Source: a virus. Taken from it: DNA of 25,304 nt. The position numbers and the translations under genes were made by a program. The notes under the pieces were generated by a model that was not told the DNA's origin, searched no databases, and worked only from the letters and a program-made list of their open reading frames with translations. The DNA lies in the IMG/VR virus record IMGVR_UViG_3300007540_000092, positions 1-25,304 of that record; one strand, 5' to 3'. Below are positions 9,805 to 17,518 of this stretch, one piece after another (within the stretch, counting starts at the first letter, position 1; every line of letters begins with the position of its first letter).

Positions 9805-10755
9805 ATGGCAAAAACACTTTCAAAAGATGGTATAATAACAGGACAAAAGATCAAAATTGAACATATAACTCAATCTATTGATGCTTTAACTGGGATAGAG
9901 GATTATGATATAAATATTTCTGGTTCTTTAGATATAACAGGAAGTTTAGATGTATTGGGGGGTAGTAATATTACAGGTATTTTAAATGGTGGTAAAATAA
10001 CACCTTTACTATTAAAAAATTCTAGTAGCACAAATAATACAGCTGTGTCTTTAAGACTTCAAACAGACCCTTTATCTAATGTTAATAGTTACTCTGAGAT
10101 TGTAGGTTTAAGAACAGGTTCACCTACAACTGGAGGCAATAGAATGATATTTTTAACTACTTCTGCTACAGCTGGAAGTGCATCTGAAAGAATGAGACTT
10201 GATTACCTTGGTTTAGGTATAGGTTCTTTTGGTACTACAACAATTACAGATTCTAGGTTAGGTAGGTTTGCAGATGGAACAGCAAACTCCCCTGCTTATG
10301 CTTTTAGCAACGATGTTTCTACAGGGATGTATCGTATTGGAACAAACATTTTAGGCTTTTCTACTGCGGGTTCTGAAAAAATGCGTATTAATAGTAATGG
10401 TAACATATCTATTGGAGGAACAACTAATAATAGCTATAAGTTAAATATCCAAGGAGATATATCCTTAGTATCAGGTAATGAGAGTTATGCTATTATTTCC
10501 CCAAGTCAGAGTAATCAAGGTATGAAAATATCTGTAGGAGACCCTGCTGATGCTTTGCTTCCATTAATTACTTTTAATGGAACTTATCAAACGGTAAAAA
10601 TTGGTCCTTCAACATCTCTTTCAAAACTAGCTGTAAAGGGTGGGGATATAGAGGTTGAAGATATTGCAAGCGGAATTATACTTAAATCACCAAACGGAAC
10701 TCGATATAGGATTACAGTTGCAGATAATGGTATTTTAAATACCCTAGCTGTTTAA
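9805..10755 (+). CDS. Tail-fibre-like structural protein
   Basis: A 316-aa protein. After a short N-terminal region (MAKTLSKDGIITGQKIK) come repeated ISGSLDITGSLDVLGGSNITG-type turns, the beta-helical repeat style of phage fibres and tailspikes. Residues about 160-215 contain FSNDVSTGMYRIGTN, then GSEKMRINSNGNISIG, a pattern common in fibre and collar proteins, often seen before an S74 chaperone. No S74 peptidase domain follows; the protein ends with a short IILKSPNGTRYRITV domain that I recall from fibre-like proteins of marine phages. The predicted role is in a surface appendage, possibly host recognition. It closes the structural block; the next gene belongs to DNA metabolism. Confidence 0.7.
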   Translation: MAKTLSKDGIITGQKIKIEHITQSIDALTGIEDYDINISGSLDITGSLDVLGGSNITGILNGGKITPLLLKNSSSTNNTAVSLRLQTDPLSNVNSYSEIVGLRTGSPTTGGNRMIFLTTSATAGSASERMRLDYLGLGIGSFGTTTITDSRLGRFADGTANSPAYAFSNDVSTGMYRIGTNILGFSTAGSEKMRINSNGNISIGGTTNNSYKLNIQGDISLVSGNESYAIISPSQSNQGMKISVGDPADALLPLITFNGTYQTVKIGPSTSLSKLAVKGGDIEVEDIASGIILKSPNGTRYRITVADNGILNTLAV

Positions 10756-10773
10756 ATAATTAAAATAAAATAT

Positions 10774-11256
10774 ATGAACTGGAAGTACCAAAATTCCCCA
10801 ATAAAGGATATCACCCAATTCCCAGATAATACTTTCGGTTTCGTCTATATGACAACACATAAACCAACTGGGAAATCTTATATTGGAAAAAAAGTACTAT
10901 TTCATAACCAAAAGAAAAAATTAGGTAAAAAAGAAATAGCTGCCCTAACTGGAGTAGTAGGTCGTCGCCCTTCATATAAATTAATAGTTAAAGAATCGGA
11001 TTGGAAAACATACTATGGTTCCCAAACCGATATTAAACGTTTATTAGTTGAAGGTAAAAAAGATGAGTTCGAACGTACTATATTAAAGTGTGTGGAGACT
11101 AAAAAACAACTTACATACTTTGAAATTAAATATCAAATGTTATATGAGGTTTTAGAAAAACCAGATGAATGGTATAACGACAATATTTTAGGTAAATTTT
11201 TTACAAAAGACCTATCAGGTCTAAATTTTGAAAGTCTCGTGGAGGACACAATATAG
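10774..11256 (+). CDS. GIY-YIG-like endonuclease of T4-like phages
   Basis: A 160-aa protein with a GIY-YIG-type core: GFVY at residues 22-25 and YIGKK at 36-40. These are followed by a variable basic segment and then SDWKTYYGS (about 75-83), which I recall from putative nucleases widespread in T4-like marine phages. The C-terminal third has FERTIL and a Glu/Tyr-rich helix (TYFEIKYQ) that may hold the catalytic Glu. It lacks the NUMOD DNA-binding tails of the homing endonucleases in this window, so it is more likely a resident phage nuclease (repair, recombination or host DNA degradation) than a mobile one. It stops with TAG, as do the three homing endonucleases, and is in the same frame as HEG1, 18 bases further on. 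The function is by family resemblance only. Confidence 0.65.
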   Translation: MNWKYQNSPIKDITQFPDNTFGFVYMTTHKPTGKSYIGKKVLFHNQKKKLGKKEIAALTGVVGRRPSYKLIVKESDWKTYYGSQTDIKRLLVEGKKDEFERTILKCVETKKQLTYFEIKYQMLYEVLEKPDEWYNDNILGKFFTKDLSGLNFESLVEDTI

Positions 11257-11274
11257 TTTTGTACATTATCACTT

Positions 11275-11772
11275 ATGGTAAACCAATTTACTCGCATATA
11301 TTATTTACATAAAGGAGATGATGTGCCTTTTTATATAGGTAAAACTGTAAATACTAAAAACGAAAGGTTAAATGCCCATAGAGATATTTTAGGCAAAAAT
11401 ATTTTTTTAGAAGATATAGATATTATCCCTACAAAAGAATGGAAATTTTGGGAAAAGCATTATATTAGTTTATTTAAAACATGGGGTTTTATTTTAGAAA
11501 ATAAAAATAATGGTGGGGGTGGATGTATTACACATGAGGTGTCTCAACAAACTCGTACTAAAATAGGAAAGACCCATAAAGGGAAATTAAAACCCTTTAG
11601 TGAATCTCATAAACTTAATTTACGAAAATCATTACAAAATAAAAAATATCTTCCTTCCCAAGGTAAAAAAATTTCTGAAAAGTTAAAAGGTAGGAAAGTA
11701 ACATGGAAAACTGGTAAATCATCAAAATCCATATTTCAATATAGTTTAGAAAATAAGTTAATTAAAGAATAG
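11275..11772 (+). CDS. GIY-YIG homing endonuclease (HEG1), truncated by an amber codon
   Basis: The 165-aa ORF starts with the catalytic GIY-YIG domain: IYYL (residues about 8-11), FYIGKT (about 19-24), a following Arg in NAHRD, WEKHYISLF, and the NKNNGGGG loop. NUMOD3-like basic repeats follow (KIGKTHKGKLKPFSESHK and KISEKLKGRK). It ends within a NUMOD1-type DNA-binding module, in ...SLENKLIKE, at a TAG at 11770-11772. The same frame continues with the rest of that module to 11880, so the TAG appears to be a nonsense mutation, probably from a Trp codon. The catalytic domain is complete, so cleavage activity may remain with altered specificity. It is inserted between a nuclease gene and the primase gene, and is clearly related to the two HEGs near the right end. 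Confidence 0.85.
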   Translation: MVNQFTRIYYLHKGDDVPFYIGKTVNTKNERLNAHRDILGKNIFLEDIDIIPTKEWKFWEKHYISLFKTWGFILENKNNGGGGCITHEVSQQTRTKIGKTHKGKLKPFSESHKLNLRKSLQNKKYLPSQGKKISEKLKGRKVTWKTGKSSKSIFQYSLENKLIKE

Positions 11773-11880
11773 AAACATACCTCTGATGCTGTTAAAATAT
11801 ATAGTAATTCTATAAGAAATTGTGCCCAAGGAAAACAAAAAACATCACATAATTTTATTTGGAAGTATGAAAAGAAATGA
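11773..11880 (+). pseudogene. Detached C-terminal NUMOD1-like remnant of HEG1
   Basis: Reading on in the HEG1 frame after the TAG gives 35 codons: KHTSDAVKIYSNSIRNC, then AQGKQKTSHNFIWKYEKK and a TGA. This matches the second half of a NUMOD1/IENR-type module (usual pattern: EW-x-S-x2-EA..., NI-x-C-x-GK-x-KT-x3-F-x-W-x-Y). It also parallels the C-terminus of HEG2, CCNGRQKKCHGYRWRYSKI. The TAG stands where the family usually has Trp (one G-to-A change from TGG). The last 14 bases overlap the primase ATG at 11867, so this segment is partly held in place by the primase gene. Confidence 0.7.
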
Positions 11881-12802
11881 ATTTTTAGTTACATTAGTTA
11901 ATCCAATTTTAGGAAGAGGTAAAAGAACTGCTAGGGGTAATATAGCTTATAATTGTCCTAAATGTCATCATCAAAAACCAAAATTAGAAATTAATTTTGA
12001 TGAACACTCTAAACATTATCAATCATATGCTTGTTGGTCATGTGGGTTTAAGGGAAGAACCATCTATAACTTATTCAAACAGTTAAAAGCAGATTCTTCT
12101 AAGTTTACTGAATTAAATTCTTTAGTTAAATCATCTACAACTTATAATGTACAACATAATGTAGATATATTAAAATTACCACAAGAATACGTTAGCTTAA
12201 TCGATTCCTCTACACAAACCGATATTATGGCGAGACATGCTTTAGCATTCCTTAAAAAACGTAATATAACGGAATCGGATATTATCAAATACAATATAGG
12301 TTATTGTTCAAGCGGTAAATATCGGAATAGAATAGTAATACCTACATATAATAAAGATGGTTCTTTAAATTATTTTACTGCTCGTACATTTGATAAAGAT
12401 AACAATTATAAATATATGAACCCCGAATCATCAAGGGATGTAATAGCTAATGAACATTTAATAAATTGGAATATTCCAATAATTTTATGTGAAGGCTTAT
12501 TTGATGCTATTGCTATAAAAAGAAACGCAATCCCACTATTAGGGAAAAATATACAAAGTAGCTTAATGAAAAAAATAGTTACTTCTGTAGTAGATAAAAT
12601 TTACATTGCATTAGATAGGGATGCAATTAAACAAGCTTTAAGATTCTGCGAAAAACTAATGGCAGAAGGAAAGGAAGTCTATTTTGTAGATTTACAAGAT
12701 AAGGACCCGAGTGAAATGGGTTTCGAAAATTTCACTAAACTTATTCAAACTACTATCCCATTAACCTACTATGATCTAATGGAACAGAAACTAGCATTAT
12801 GA
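11867..12802 (+). CDS. DnaG-type DNA primase
   Basis: A 311-aa protein that would make RNA primers for lagging-strand phage replication. Numbered from the ATG at 11867, an N-terminal zinc-binding motif has CPKC (30-33) and CWSC (56-59). A TOPRIM catalytic core follows, with CEGLFDA (EGxxD, Glu209 to Asp213) and ALDRDA (DxD, Asp250 and Asp252). The length is close to T4 gp61, but zinc finger plus TOPRIM is the general DnaG layout. I chose the ATG at 11867 over a GTG at 11822: the added 15 residues come from sequence that encodes the HEG1 C-terminus in another frame, and MKRNEFLVTLVNPIL is a natural start. The stop overlaps the next gene's ATG (ATGA), implying coupled translation. Confidence 0.85.
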   Translation: MKRNEFLVTLVNPILGRGKRTARGNIAYNCPKCHHQKPKLEINFDEHSKHYQSYACWSCGFKGRTIYNLFKQLKADSSKFTELNSLVKSSTTYNVQHNVDILKLPQEYVSLIDSSTQTDIMARHALAFLKKRNITESDIIKYNIGYCSSGKYRNRIVIPTYNKDGSLNYFTARTFDKDNNYKYMNPESSRDVIANEHLINWNIPIILCEGLFDAIAIKRNAIPLLGKNIQSSLMKKIVTSVVDKIYIALDRDAIKQALRFCEKLMAEGKEVYFVDLQDKDPSEMGFENFTKLIQTTIPLTYYDLMEQKLAL

Positions 12803-13578
12803 TAAAAAAATCATACAAAAGATTATTAAAAATATCCGATGATTATCAACAAGTTACAATGCCTGATTCTAGGTATTACAGACGTAATGGAAAGTATTAC
12901 CCCTCTATAACCCATGTGTTAAGTTCTTACCCAAAAGGTAAATATTTTGAAGATTGGCTCAAAAAAGTAGGATATAGCGCTGAGTGGATAGTAAAAAAAT
13001 CAGCAGATGAGGGTACACTAGTCCATGAGATGATCGAGGATTGGTTAAATGGTAAAGAAATAACTTTTCTATATGATAACGGTAACCCAAAAATGCCTGT
13101 ACACGTTTGGCAAATGTTCCTTAGATTCGTTGATTTTTGGGAAACATATAAACCAACATTAATTGAAGCAGAAGTACACTTATTCTCAGATAAGATACAA
13201 GTAGCAGGAACTTGTGATTTAGTATGTGAACTAGAATTTAACGGAAAAACTGAACGTTGGATTATTGATTTTAAAACCTCTAACCATCTACAAACAACTT
13301 ACGATTTACAAGGTGCAATATACGCCCAATGTTATGAGGAATGCTATGGTAAAAAGATTGATAGAATAGGAGTTTTATGGCTTAAATCCAAATCTAGAGG
13401 TGAAGATAAACAAGGTAAACGTTTAAAAGGTAAAAATTGGGAAGTATACGAGTCTCCACGTACCCAAGAAGAAAACTTAGAAATATTTAAACATGTTAAG
13501 GCATTATTTGATATTGAAAACCCAAAACCAACTCCATATACTAACACTTTTAAAACCACTTCTAAAAGAAACTTATAA
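12799..13578 (+). CDS. PD-(D/E)XK exonuclease, RecB/Cas4-like
   Basis: A 259-aa protein with the layout of a RecB/Cas4-type PD-(D/E)XK nuclease. SITHVL and GTLVHEMIE come early (His of motif I). A core Glu sits in EAEVHLF, then GTCD (137-140, catalytic Asp140), then WIIDFKTS (Asp157, Lys159; motif III), and finally TTYDLQGAIYAQCY, the QhxxY-type motif of this superfamily. No iron-sulphur cysteine cluster is evident. Such proteins act in phage recombination and end resection. The start overlaps the primase stop by four bases, so the two are probably translated together as part of a replication/recombination unit. Family assignment is firm; substrate polarity is not known. Confidence 0.8.
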   Translation: MIKKSYKRLLKISDDYQQVTMPDSRYYRRNGKYYPSITHVLSSYPKGKYFEDWLKKVGYSAEWIVKKSADEGTLVHEMIEDWLNGKEITFLYDNGNPKMPVHVWQMFLRFVDFWETYKPTLIEAEVHLFSDKIQVAGTCDLVCELEFNGKTERWIIDFKTSNHLQTTYDLQGAIYAQCYEECYGKKIDRIGVLWLKSKSRGEDKQGKRLKGKNWEVYESPRTQEENLEIFKHVKALFDIENPKPTPYTNTFKTTSKRNL

Positions 13579-13645
13579 AGAATTTGGTTATACTATCTAT
13601 TATTAGTATATTTAGGTATAATAATTAATTAAAACAATAAAGGTT

Positions 13646-14035
13646 ATGAGTAGAGGTAGAATAGCAGAAAATAATGAAGTTTTAGATAAATGGGTGTTAA
13701 AAAGCACTGATTATACTGGTGAAACAACTATTATTAAATTTGATAGAAAAAAATCACCAAACGGTCCTTACAGAATTGAAACTATTTTACCTAAAGGTAC
13801 AAGGCTTTCTAAACCCATTATTGATAAAAATCAAAAATATACCCCACACCCCATTGTAGTTTTATTTAAAACTTCAAATAGACCTAATGCTAAATCTAAA
13901 ATTAAAGTTTTTAAAAATGATAATATTGATTACATCATATCATCCGATAAATTAGTAGGTATTCCTACTAAAGCCGAAATACTAGAAATTGGTATGGGGG
14001 AATCATTTATAGAAAAATATAAAAATTTAATTTAA
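13646..14035 (+). CDS. Hypothetical protein, 129 aa
   Basis: I do not recognise this protein. It is 129 aa, starts MSRGRIAENNEVLDKWVLK, and is rich in Lys, Ile and Pro, with beta-type stretches such as IIKFDRKKSPNGPYRIETIL and a C-terminal helix ending in IEKYKNLI. It has no cysteine pairs, membrane segment or catalytic motif that I can identify. A 67-base AT-rich gap separates it from the nuclease gene, with an AAAGG stretch two bases before the ATG that is too close to be a good ribosome site. A stray 24-codon hydrophobic reading frame follows before the kinase-like gene. Codon use resembles its neighbours and it reads as a real gene. Confidence 0.5.
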   Translation: MSRGRIAENNEVLDKWVLKSTDYTGETTIIKFDRKKSPNGPYRIETILPKGTRLSKPIIDKNQKYTPHPIVVLFKTSNRPNAKSKIKVFKNDNIDYIISSDKLVGIPTKAEILEIGMGESFIEKYKNLI

Positions 14036-14108
14036 AGAGGTATGTTAAAATTGTTTATAAAATACTACTCAATATTTTCATCAATATGTATAATAAATAT
14101 ATTTAATT

Positions 14109-14906
14109 ATGGTTAAACTTATTAATCTTTTAAAAGAAATACAAGGCAGCCCTAAAGCCATAATACTAGCAGGGGCACCTGGAGCAGGTAAAGGATATGT
14201 TCTTAAAGGATTAGATCTAGGTGGTTTAAAAGTATTAAATGTAGATAATATTTACATTAATATGTTAAAACAAGCAAACGTAAGTTTAGATTTAAAAAAT
14301 GCAACACCCGAAGAAAGAAGTGAGCAAGCTAAACAAATGACAGCTGCAAATAAAGAATTTAAGGGGAATGTGTCTTCAACTATTGAAGGAAAACAATCCT
14401 TTGTATTAGATGGAACCGCTGCCTCTGTTAAACAAACTGAAACATTAAAAACAGAACTAGAAGAAGCAGGGTATGATATATTTATGCTTTATGTTTATAC
14501 TGATCTAGAACGTTCCCTAAAACAAAACCAAGACAGATTTGACAAATCCGGAGGAGAAGACAGAAGTCTAGCCCCATCTATTGTATTACGTGCTTGGGCT
14601 AGTATAACCCAAAACTATGATATATATAAAATGATGTTTGGTGATAATTTCGTATCCGTAGCAAACACCTCAGAAGATGAAAAGTTAGGTGACTTAGATA
14701 CCATTGTAGATAAATACTTAACACCCTTTACACCTAAAGGTACAAAACCTAAAGATGCTAAAACTCAAGCCAGATCAGATAAAGCTAAGGAAGCATTAAA
14801 CCAACAGGTTAATTTACTATTAAAAAATGAAACAATACAAAATATTATAAATAATTCAACATCTAAAGAAGGAGCACAATCCAAAATTAAACAATTTTTA
14901 TCTTAA
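14109..14906 (+). CDS. P-loop kinase-like protein with capsid-targeting-like N-terminus
   Basis: A 265-aa protein with a Walker A motif GAPGAGKG at residues 22-29, then LNVDNIY (about 43-49) and a second strand FVLDGTA. It contains AITQ/ITQNYDIYKMMF-type helices and a lysine-rich C-terminal tail. The fold resembles zeta-toxin or polynucleotide-kinase-type P-loop kinases; the substrate cannot be read from the sequence. The first ten residues, MVKLINLLKE, form a short amphipathic helix ending in L-K-E, which fits a T4-style capsid-targeting sequence cut by the prohead protease. If so, the kinase would be packaged and injected. The stop (TAATG) overlaps the start of the 870-aa multidomain gene by one base, so the two are co-translated. 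Confidence 0.7.
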   Translation: MVKLINLLKEIQGSPKAIILAGAPGAGKGYVLKGLDLGGLKVLNVDNIYINMLKQANVSLDLKNATPEERSEQAKQMTAANKEFKGNVSSTIEGKQSFVLDGTAASVKQTETLKTELEEAGYDIFMLYVYTDLERSLKQNQDRFDKSGGEDRSLAPSIVLRAWASITQNYDIYKMMFGDNFVSVANTSEDEKLGDLDTIVDKYLTPFTPKGTKPKDAKTQARSDKAKEALNQQVNLLLKNETIQNIINNSTSKEGAQSKIKQFLS

Positions 14907-17518
14907 TGAGTCTAGTTAACGAATTAATTAAAGGACTATTACCTGAAGAAGAAGGTAAAAAAACTATAGGTGTATTTGGTGGTGGTTTTAAACCACCCCA
15001 TAAAGGTCACTTTGAAGTTTTAAAGACAGCTTTAGATGAAAATCCTGAAATAGACGAAATGTTAGTCTTTATTGGAAAGGGAGAAAGAGATGGGATTACT
15101 CAAGAAGAATCATATAAAATTTGGGAAATTTATGGTAAATATCTTCCATTTAAAGTTAAATATATAAAATCTACAAAACCACCAATTCAACTTATATACA
15201 ACACTGCTAAAGAAAACCCTGAATCTGAAGTACTTTGGGTTATAGGAGCAAGAGAAGCTAATGATCAAGATTTTACAGATATATCTTCACGTACCAAAGG
15301 TATTACAAAATATTCTAATCTAGAGTTACGTACAATAGTAACTAAAGGAGGGACATCAGGTACAGCAGCTAGAAATGCAGCTAAAGTATCCAAAGAAAAA
15401 CTAGATGAATTCCTCCCATCATTTTTAAGTAAAAAAGAGAAACAAGATATATTTGTTTTGTTAAGTAATTCTATTATGGAAAATGCTTCTTATTCACAAA
15501 CCATAGATATCAAGAAAGAGATAGCTAAATTAACTAAATATATGCTTGACCAAGGTAAAAATATTACACCTTTACCTAAACTTATATTTAAAAATGGTGA
15601 CAGTGCAAATGCACAAGAATTTTTAGGTAAAACCGCGTATTATGACCCTGATAGTATGTCTATCGTGTTATATACTGAAGGAAGACACCCCAAGGATATA
15701 GTGCGTTCATTCTCACATGAGATAGAACATCACGTTCAAAATATTGAAGGACGTTTAGGAAATATTACCACCACTAATACCCAAGAAGACGACCACTTAA
15801 ACAAACTAGAACAAGAAGCCAATTTAAAAGGCACAATGACTTTTAGAAATTGGACTGATGGTTTAAATGAAAATCTAAATGATGGTCTCTACCCATTTAA
15901 AGTTATAGATAAAACTTATGGTGATGGAGATAATTCACTAATTACAGTTGAATATGAATTCATAACACCAACCAATCCATATAGAGTTGAATTTTATTCT
16001 GGAGAATACAACCCTGAATCAAAAACATTTGATTTATCCTTCGGGGTACATAATGGAGATTTTAATTCACTTGATACCTTCCAAATGACAGGTGAAGGTA
16101 ATGCTAGAAAAATATTTAAAACCCTTCTTACCATTGTAGAAGATTTTATAGATAAAGAAGAGGTTGAAAAAATAGTAATAAACGGGACAGATTTAAAACG
16201 TAAAAGAATTTATAAAACCCTCTTCCAATCATCACCTTCCAAAATATCCGATAAAATAGAACTTAATGAACTCAACACTCAAGAAATAAAGTATTGGGCT
16301 TTATACGCAAATATATTTGATTATTTAAATAATAAAGATTACGAACAAAAATATCAAAAATTATTACCTAAATTAAAAGGCGAACAATTAAATGCCTTAA
16401 ATTATTTTTACGAAGAATATTTTTTAAAAGATTCCCCCTTATTAAAAGTCAACACAAGTGAGGCAATAGTAGGAGATAAAATTGAATGTGACAATTGCGA
16501 TTGGAGTTGGGATATTGTAAGTGGTGGTGATGATTTATTCTTATGTCATAAATGTGGGTATGATAATACACCTTTAAATGAAAATATACTCCCTCAAGAA
16601 AAATTTGCCCAAGAAACAGGTAAAGATTGGGCTAGGGAGTCATTACGTGTTTTAGTCCTTAAAAATTATGATTTAGAAAATTATGTAATAAAAACACTAC
16701 CTTTAGAATCCATAAAACCTACTCAATTTGGTGAGGATTATATAAACGCATCTTCAGAGTATGAAGCCAAAGTATATGATAGGTATTTAAAGGGAGAAAT
16801 AGAAGCTAGGGATGTAAGAAAAGAAGATTTTTACCCCATTGTAGTTGATAAAGGTACTATGAAGATTTTAGATGGTAACCATAGACATGCTGTACATAAA
16901 ATGTTAGGTATTCCTAAAATTAAAGCCATTCTAATATCTAAAAAAATAAACGAAAATAAAAACAAAGACCCATTTGGTATAAATGCATATGCTATGGAAT
17001 TAGGAAGGTTACGAGAAGAAGAAAAAGATTATAAAATTTATGTGGATATGGATGGTGTTGTAGCCGATTTTGATCAACGTTTCAAAGATCTATCAGGTAT
17101 AAGTCCAAGAGAATTTGAAGAAAAATATGGTAAAAATGCTTTTTGGGATTTTATAGATGAAGGTGAAAACAAACTTAAATTTTGGGTTGGTATTCCTCAA
17201 ATGTCAGATGCAAAACAACTTATAGATTATGTATCTAAATATGACTATGAAATGTTAACTGCACCTTCACTTAAAAAACAATCTTTAATGGGTAAGGGTT
17301 TATGGGTGAAAAATCAAACTAATAAAGGTTTATTTCCTTCTAAACCCAAAGTAAATTATAAAAGTGCTAAAAATAAAAAAGATTTTGCTGCTCCAAATCA
17401 TATATTAATAGATGATCGAGAAGATACTATAAATAGCTGGAATACCGCAGGAGGAATTGGTATTTTACACACTAGTGCTGCTAATACTATTAGTCAATTA
17501 AAAAAATTAAGTTTATGA
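14906..17518 (+). CDS. Six-part multidomain protein: nucleotidyltransferase, zincin, unknown, zinc ribbon, ParB-like, HAD phosphatase
   Basis: This 870-aa protein strings together unrelated modules. Residues 18-190 form a cytidylyltransferase/NMNAT-like domain (GVFGGGFKPPHKGH, HxGH at 32-35; GTSGTAAR as the second signature). Residues 193-320 carry a zinc metallopeptidase motif HEIEH (271-275) with a likely third ligand in LEQEA (302 or 304). Residues 323-452 are a conserved-looking domain of unknown function. Residues 456-557 include a CxxC...CxxC zinc ribbon (528, 531, 547, 550). Residues 560-680 look ParB-like (ILDGNHRHAV, 654-663). Residues 704-870 are a HAD 5'-nucleotidase-like domain (DMDGVVADF from Asp714). 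Linkers carry (L/I)-X-E tripeptides, usually followed by Asn, and the N-terminus ends with LLPE, so processing by a prohead protease is possible. The start overlaps the kinase-like gene; the stop overlaps the next start. Confidence 0.75.
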   Translation: MSLVNELIKGLLPEEEGKKTIGVFGGGFKPPHKGHFEVLKTALDENPEIDEMLVFIGKGERDGITQEESYKIWEIYGKYLPFKVKYIKSTKPPIQLIYNTAKENPESEVLWVIGAREANDQDFTDISSRTKGITKYSNLELRTIVTKGGTSGTAARNAAKVSKEKLDEFLPSFLSKKEKQDIFVLLSNSIMENASYSQTIDIKKEIAKLTKYMLDQGKNITPLPKLIFKNGDSANAQEFLGKTAYYDPDSMSIVLYTEGRHPKDIVRSFSHEIEHHVQNIEGRLGNITTTNTQEDDHLNKLEQEANLKGTMTFRNWTDGLNENLNDGLYPFKVIDKTYGDGDNSLITVEYEFITPTNPYRVEFYSGEYNPESKTFDLSFGVHNGDFNSLDTFQMTGEGNARKIFKTLLTIVEDFIDKEEVEKIVINGTDLKRKRIYKTLFQSSPSKISDKIELNELNTQEIKYWALYANIFDYLNNKDYEQKYQKLLPKLKGEQLNALNYFYEEYFLKDSPLLKVNTSEAIVGDKIECDNCDWSWDIVSGGDDLFLCHKCGYDNTPLNENILPQEKFAQETGKDWARESLRVLVLKNYDLENYVIKTLPLESIKPTQFGEDYINASSEYEAKVYDRYLKGEIEARDVRKEDFYPIVVDKGTMKILDGNHRHAVHKMLGIPKIKAILISKKINENKNKDPFGINAYAMELGRLREEEKDYKIYVDMDGVVADFDQRFKDLSGISPREFEEKYGKNAFWDFIDEGENKLKFWVGIPQMSDAKQLIDYVSKYDYEMLTAPSLKKQSLMGKGLWVKNQTNKGLFPSKPKVNYKSAKNKKDFAAPNHILIDDREDTINSWNTAGGIGILHTSAANTISQLKKLSL

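Noticed and set aside
9805-10755. S74 intramolecular chaperone at the end of the fibre-like protein
   Set aside because: The C-terminus is a short IILKSPNGTRYRITV domain and lacks the Ser-Lys catalytic region expected of S74 peptidases.
11822-11866. GTG start at 11822 for the primase
   Set aside because: The extra 15 residues are translated from DNA encoding the HEG1 C-terminal module in another frame; the ATG at 11867 gives a natural primase N-terminus.
10774-11880. Amber (TAG) recoding as glutamine or another residue, joining the nuclease gene, HEG1 and its remnant
   Set aside because: The long structural genes, including 2335 codons in one, contain no in-frame TAG, and HEG2 and HEG3 end in TAG exactly where the module should end. 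The standard code explains the window.
14042-14116. A 24-codon hydrophobic ORF (MLKLFIKYYSIF...) after an AGAGGT sequence
   Set aside because: The AGAGGT abuts the ATG without proper spacing, the ORF overlaps the kinase-like start, and hydrophobic short ORFs are expected by chance in AT-rich DNA.
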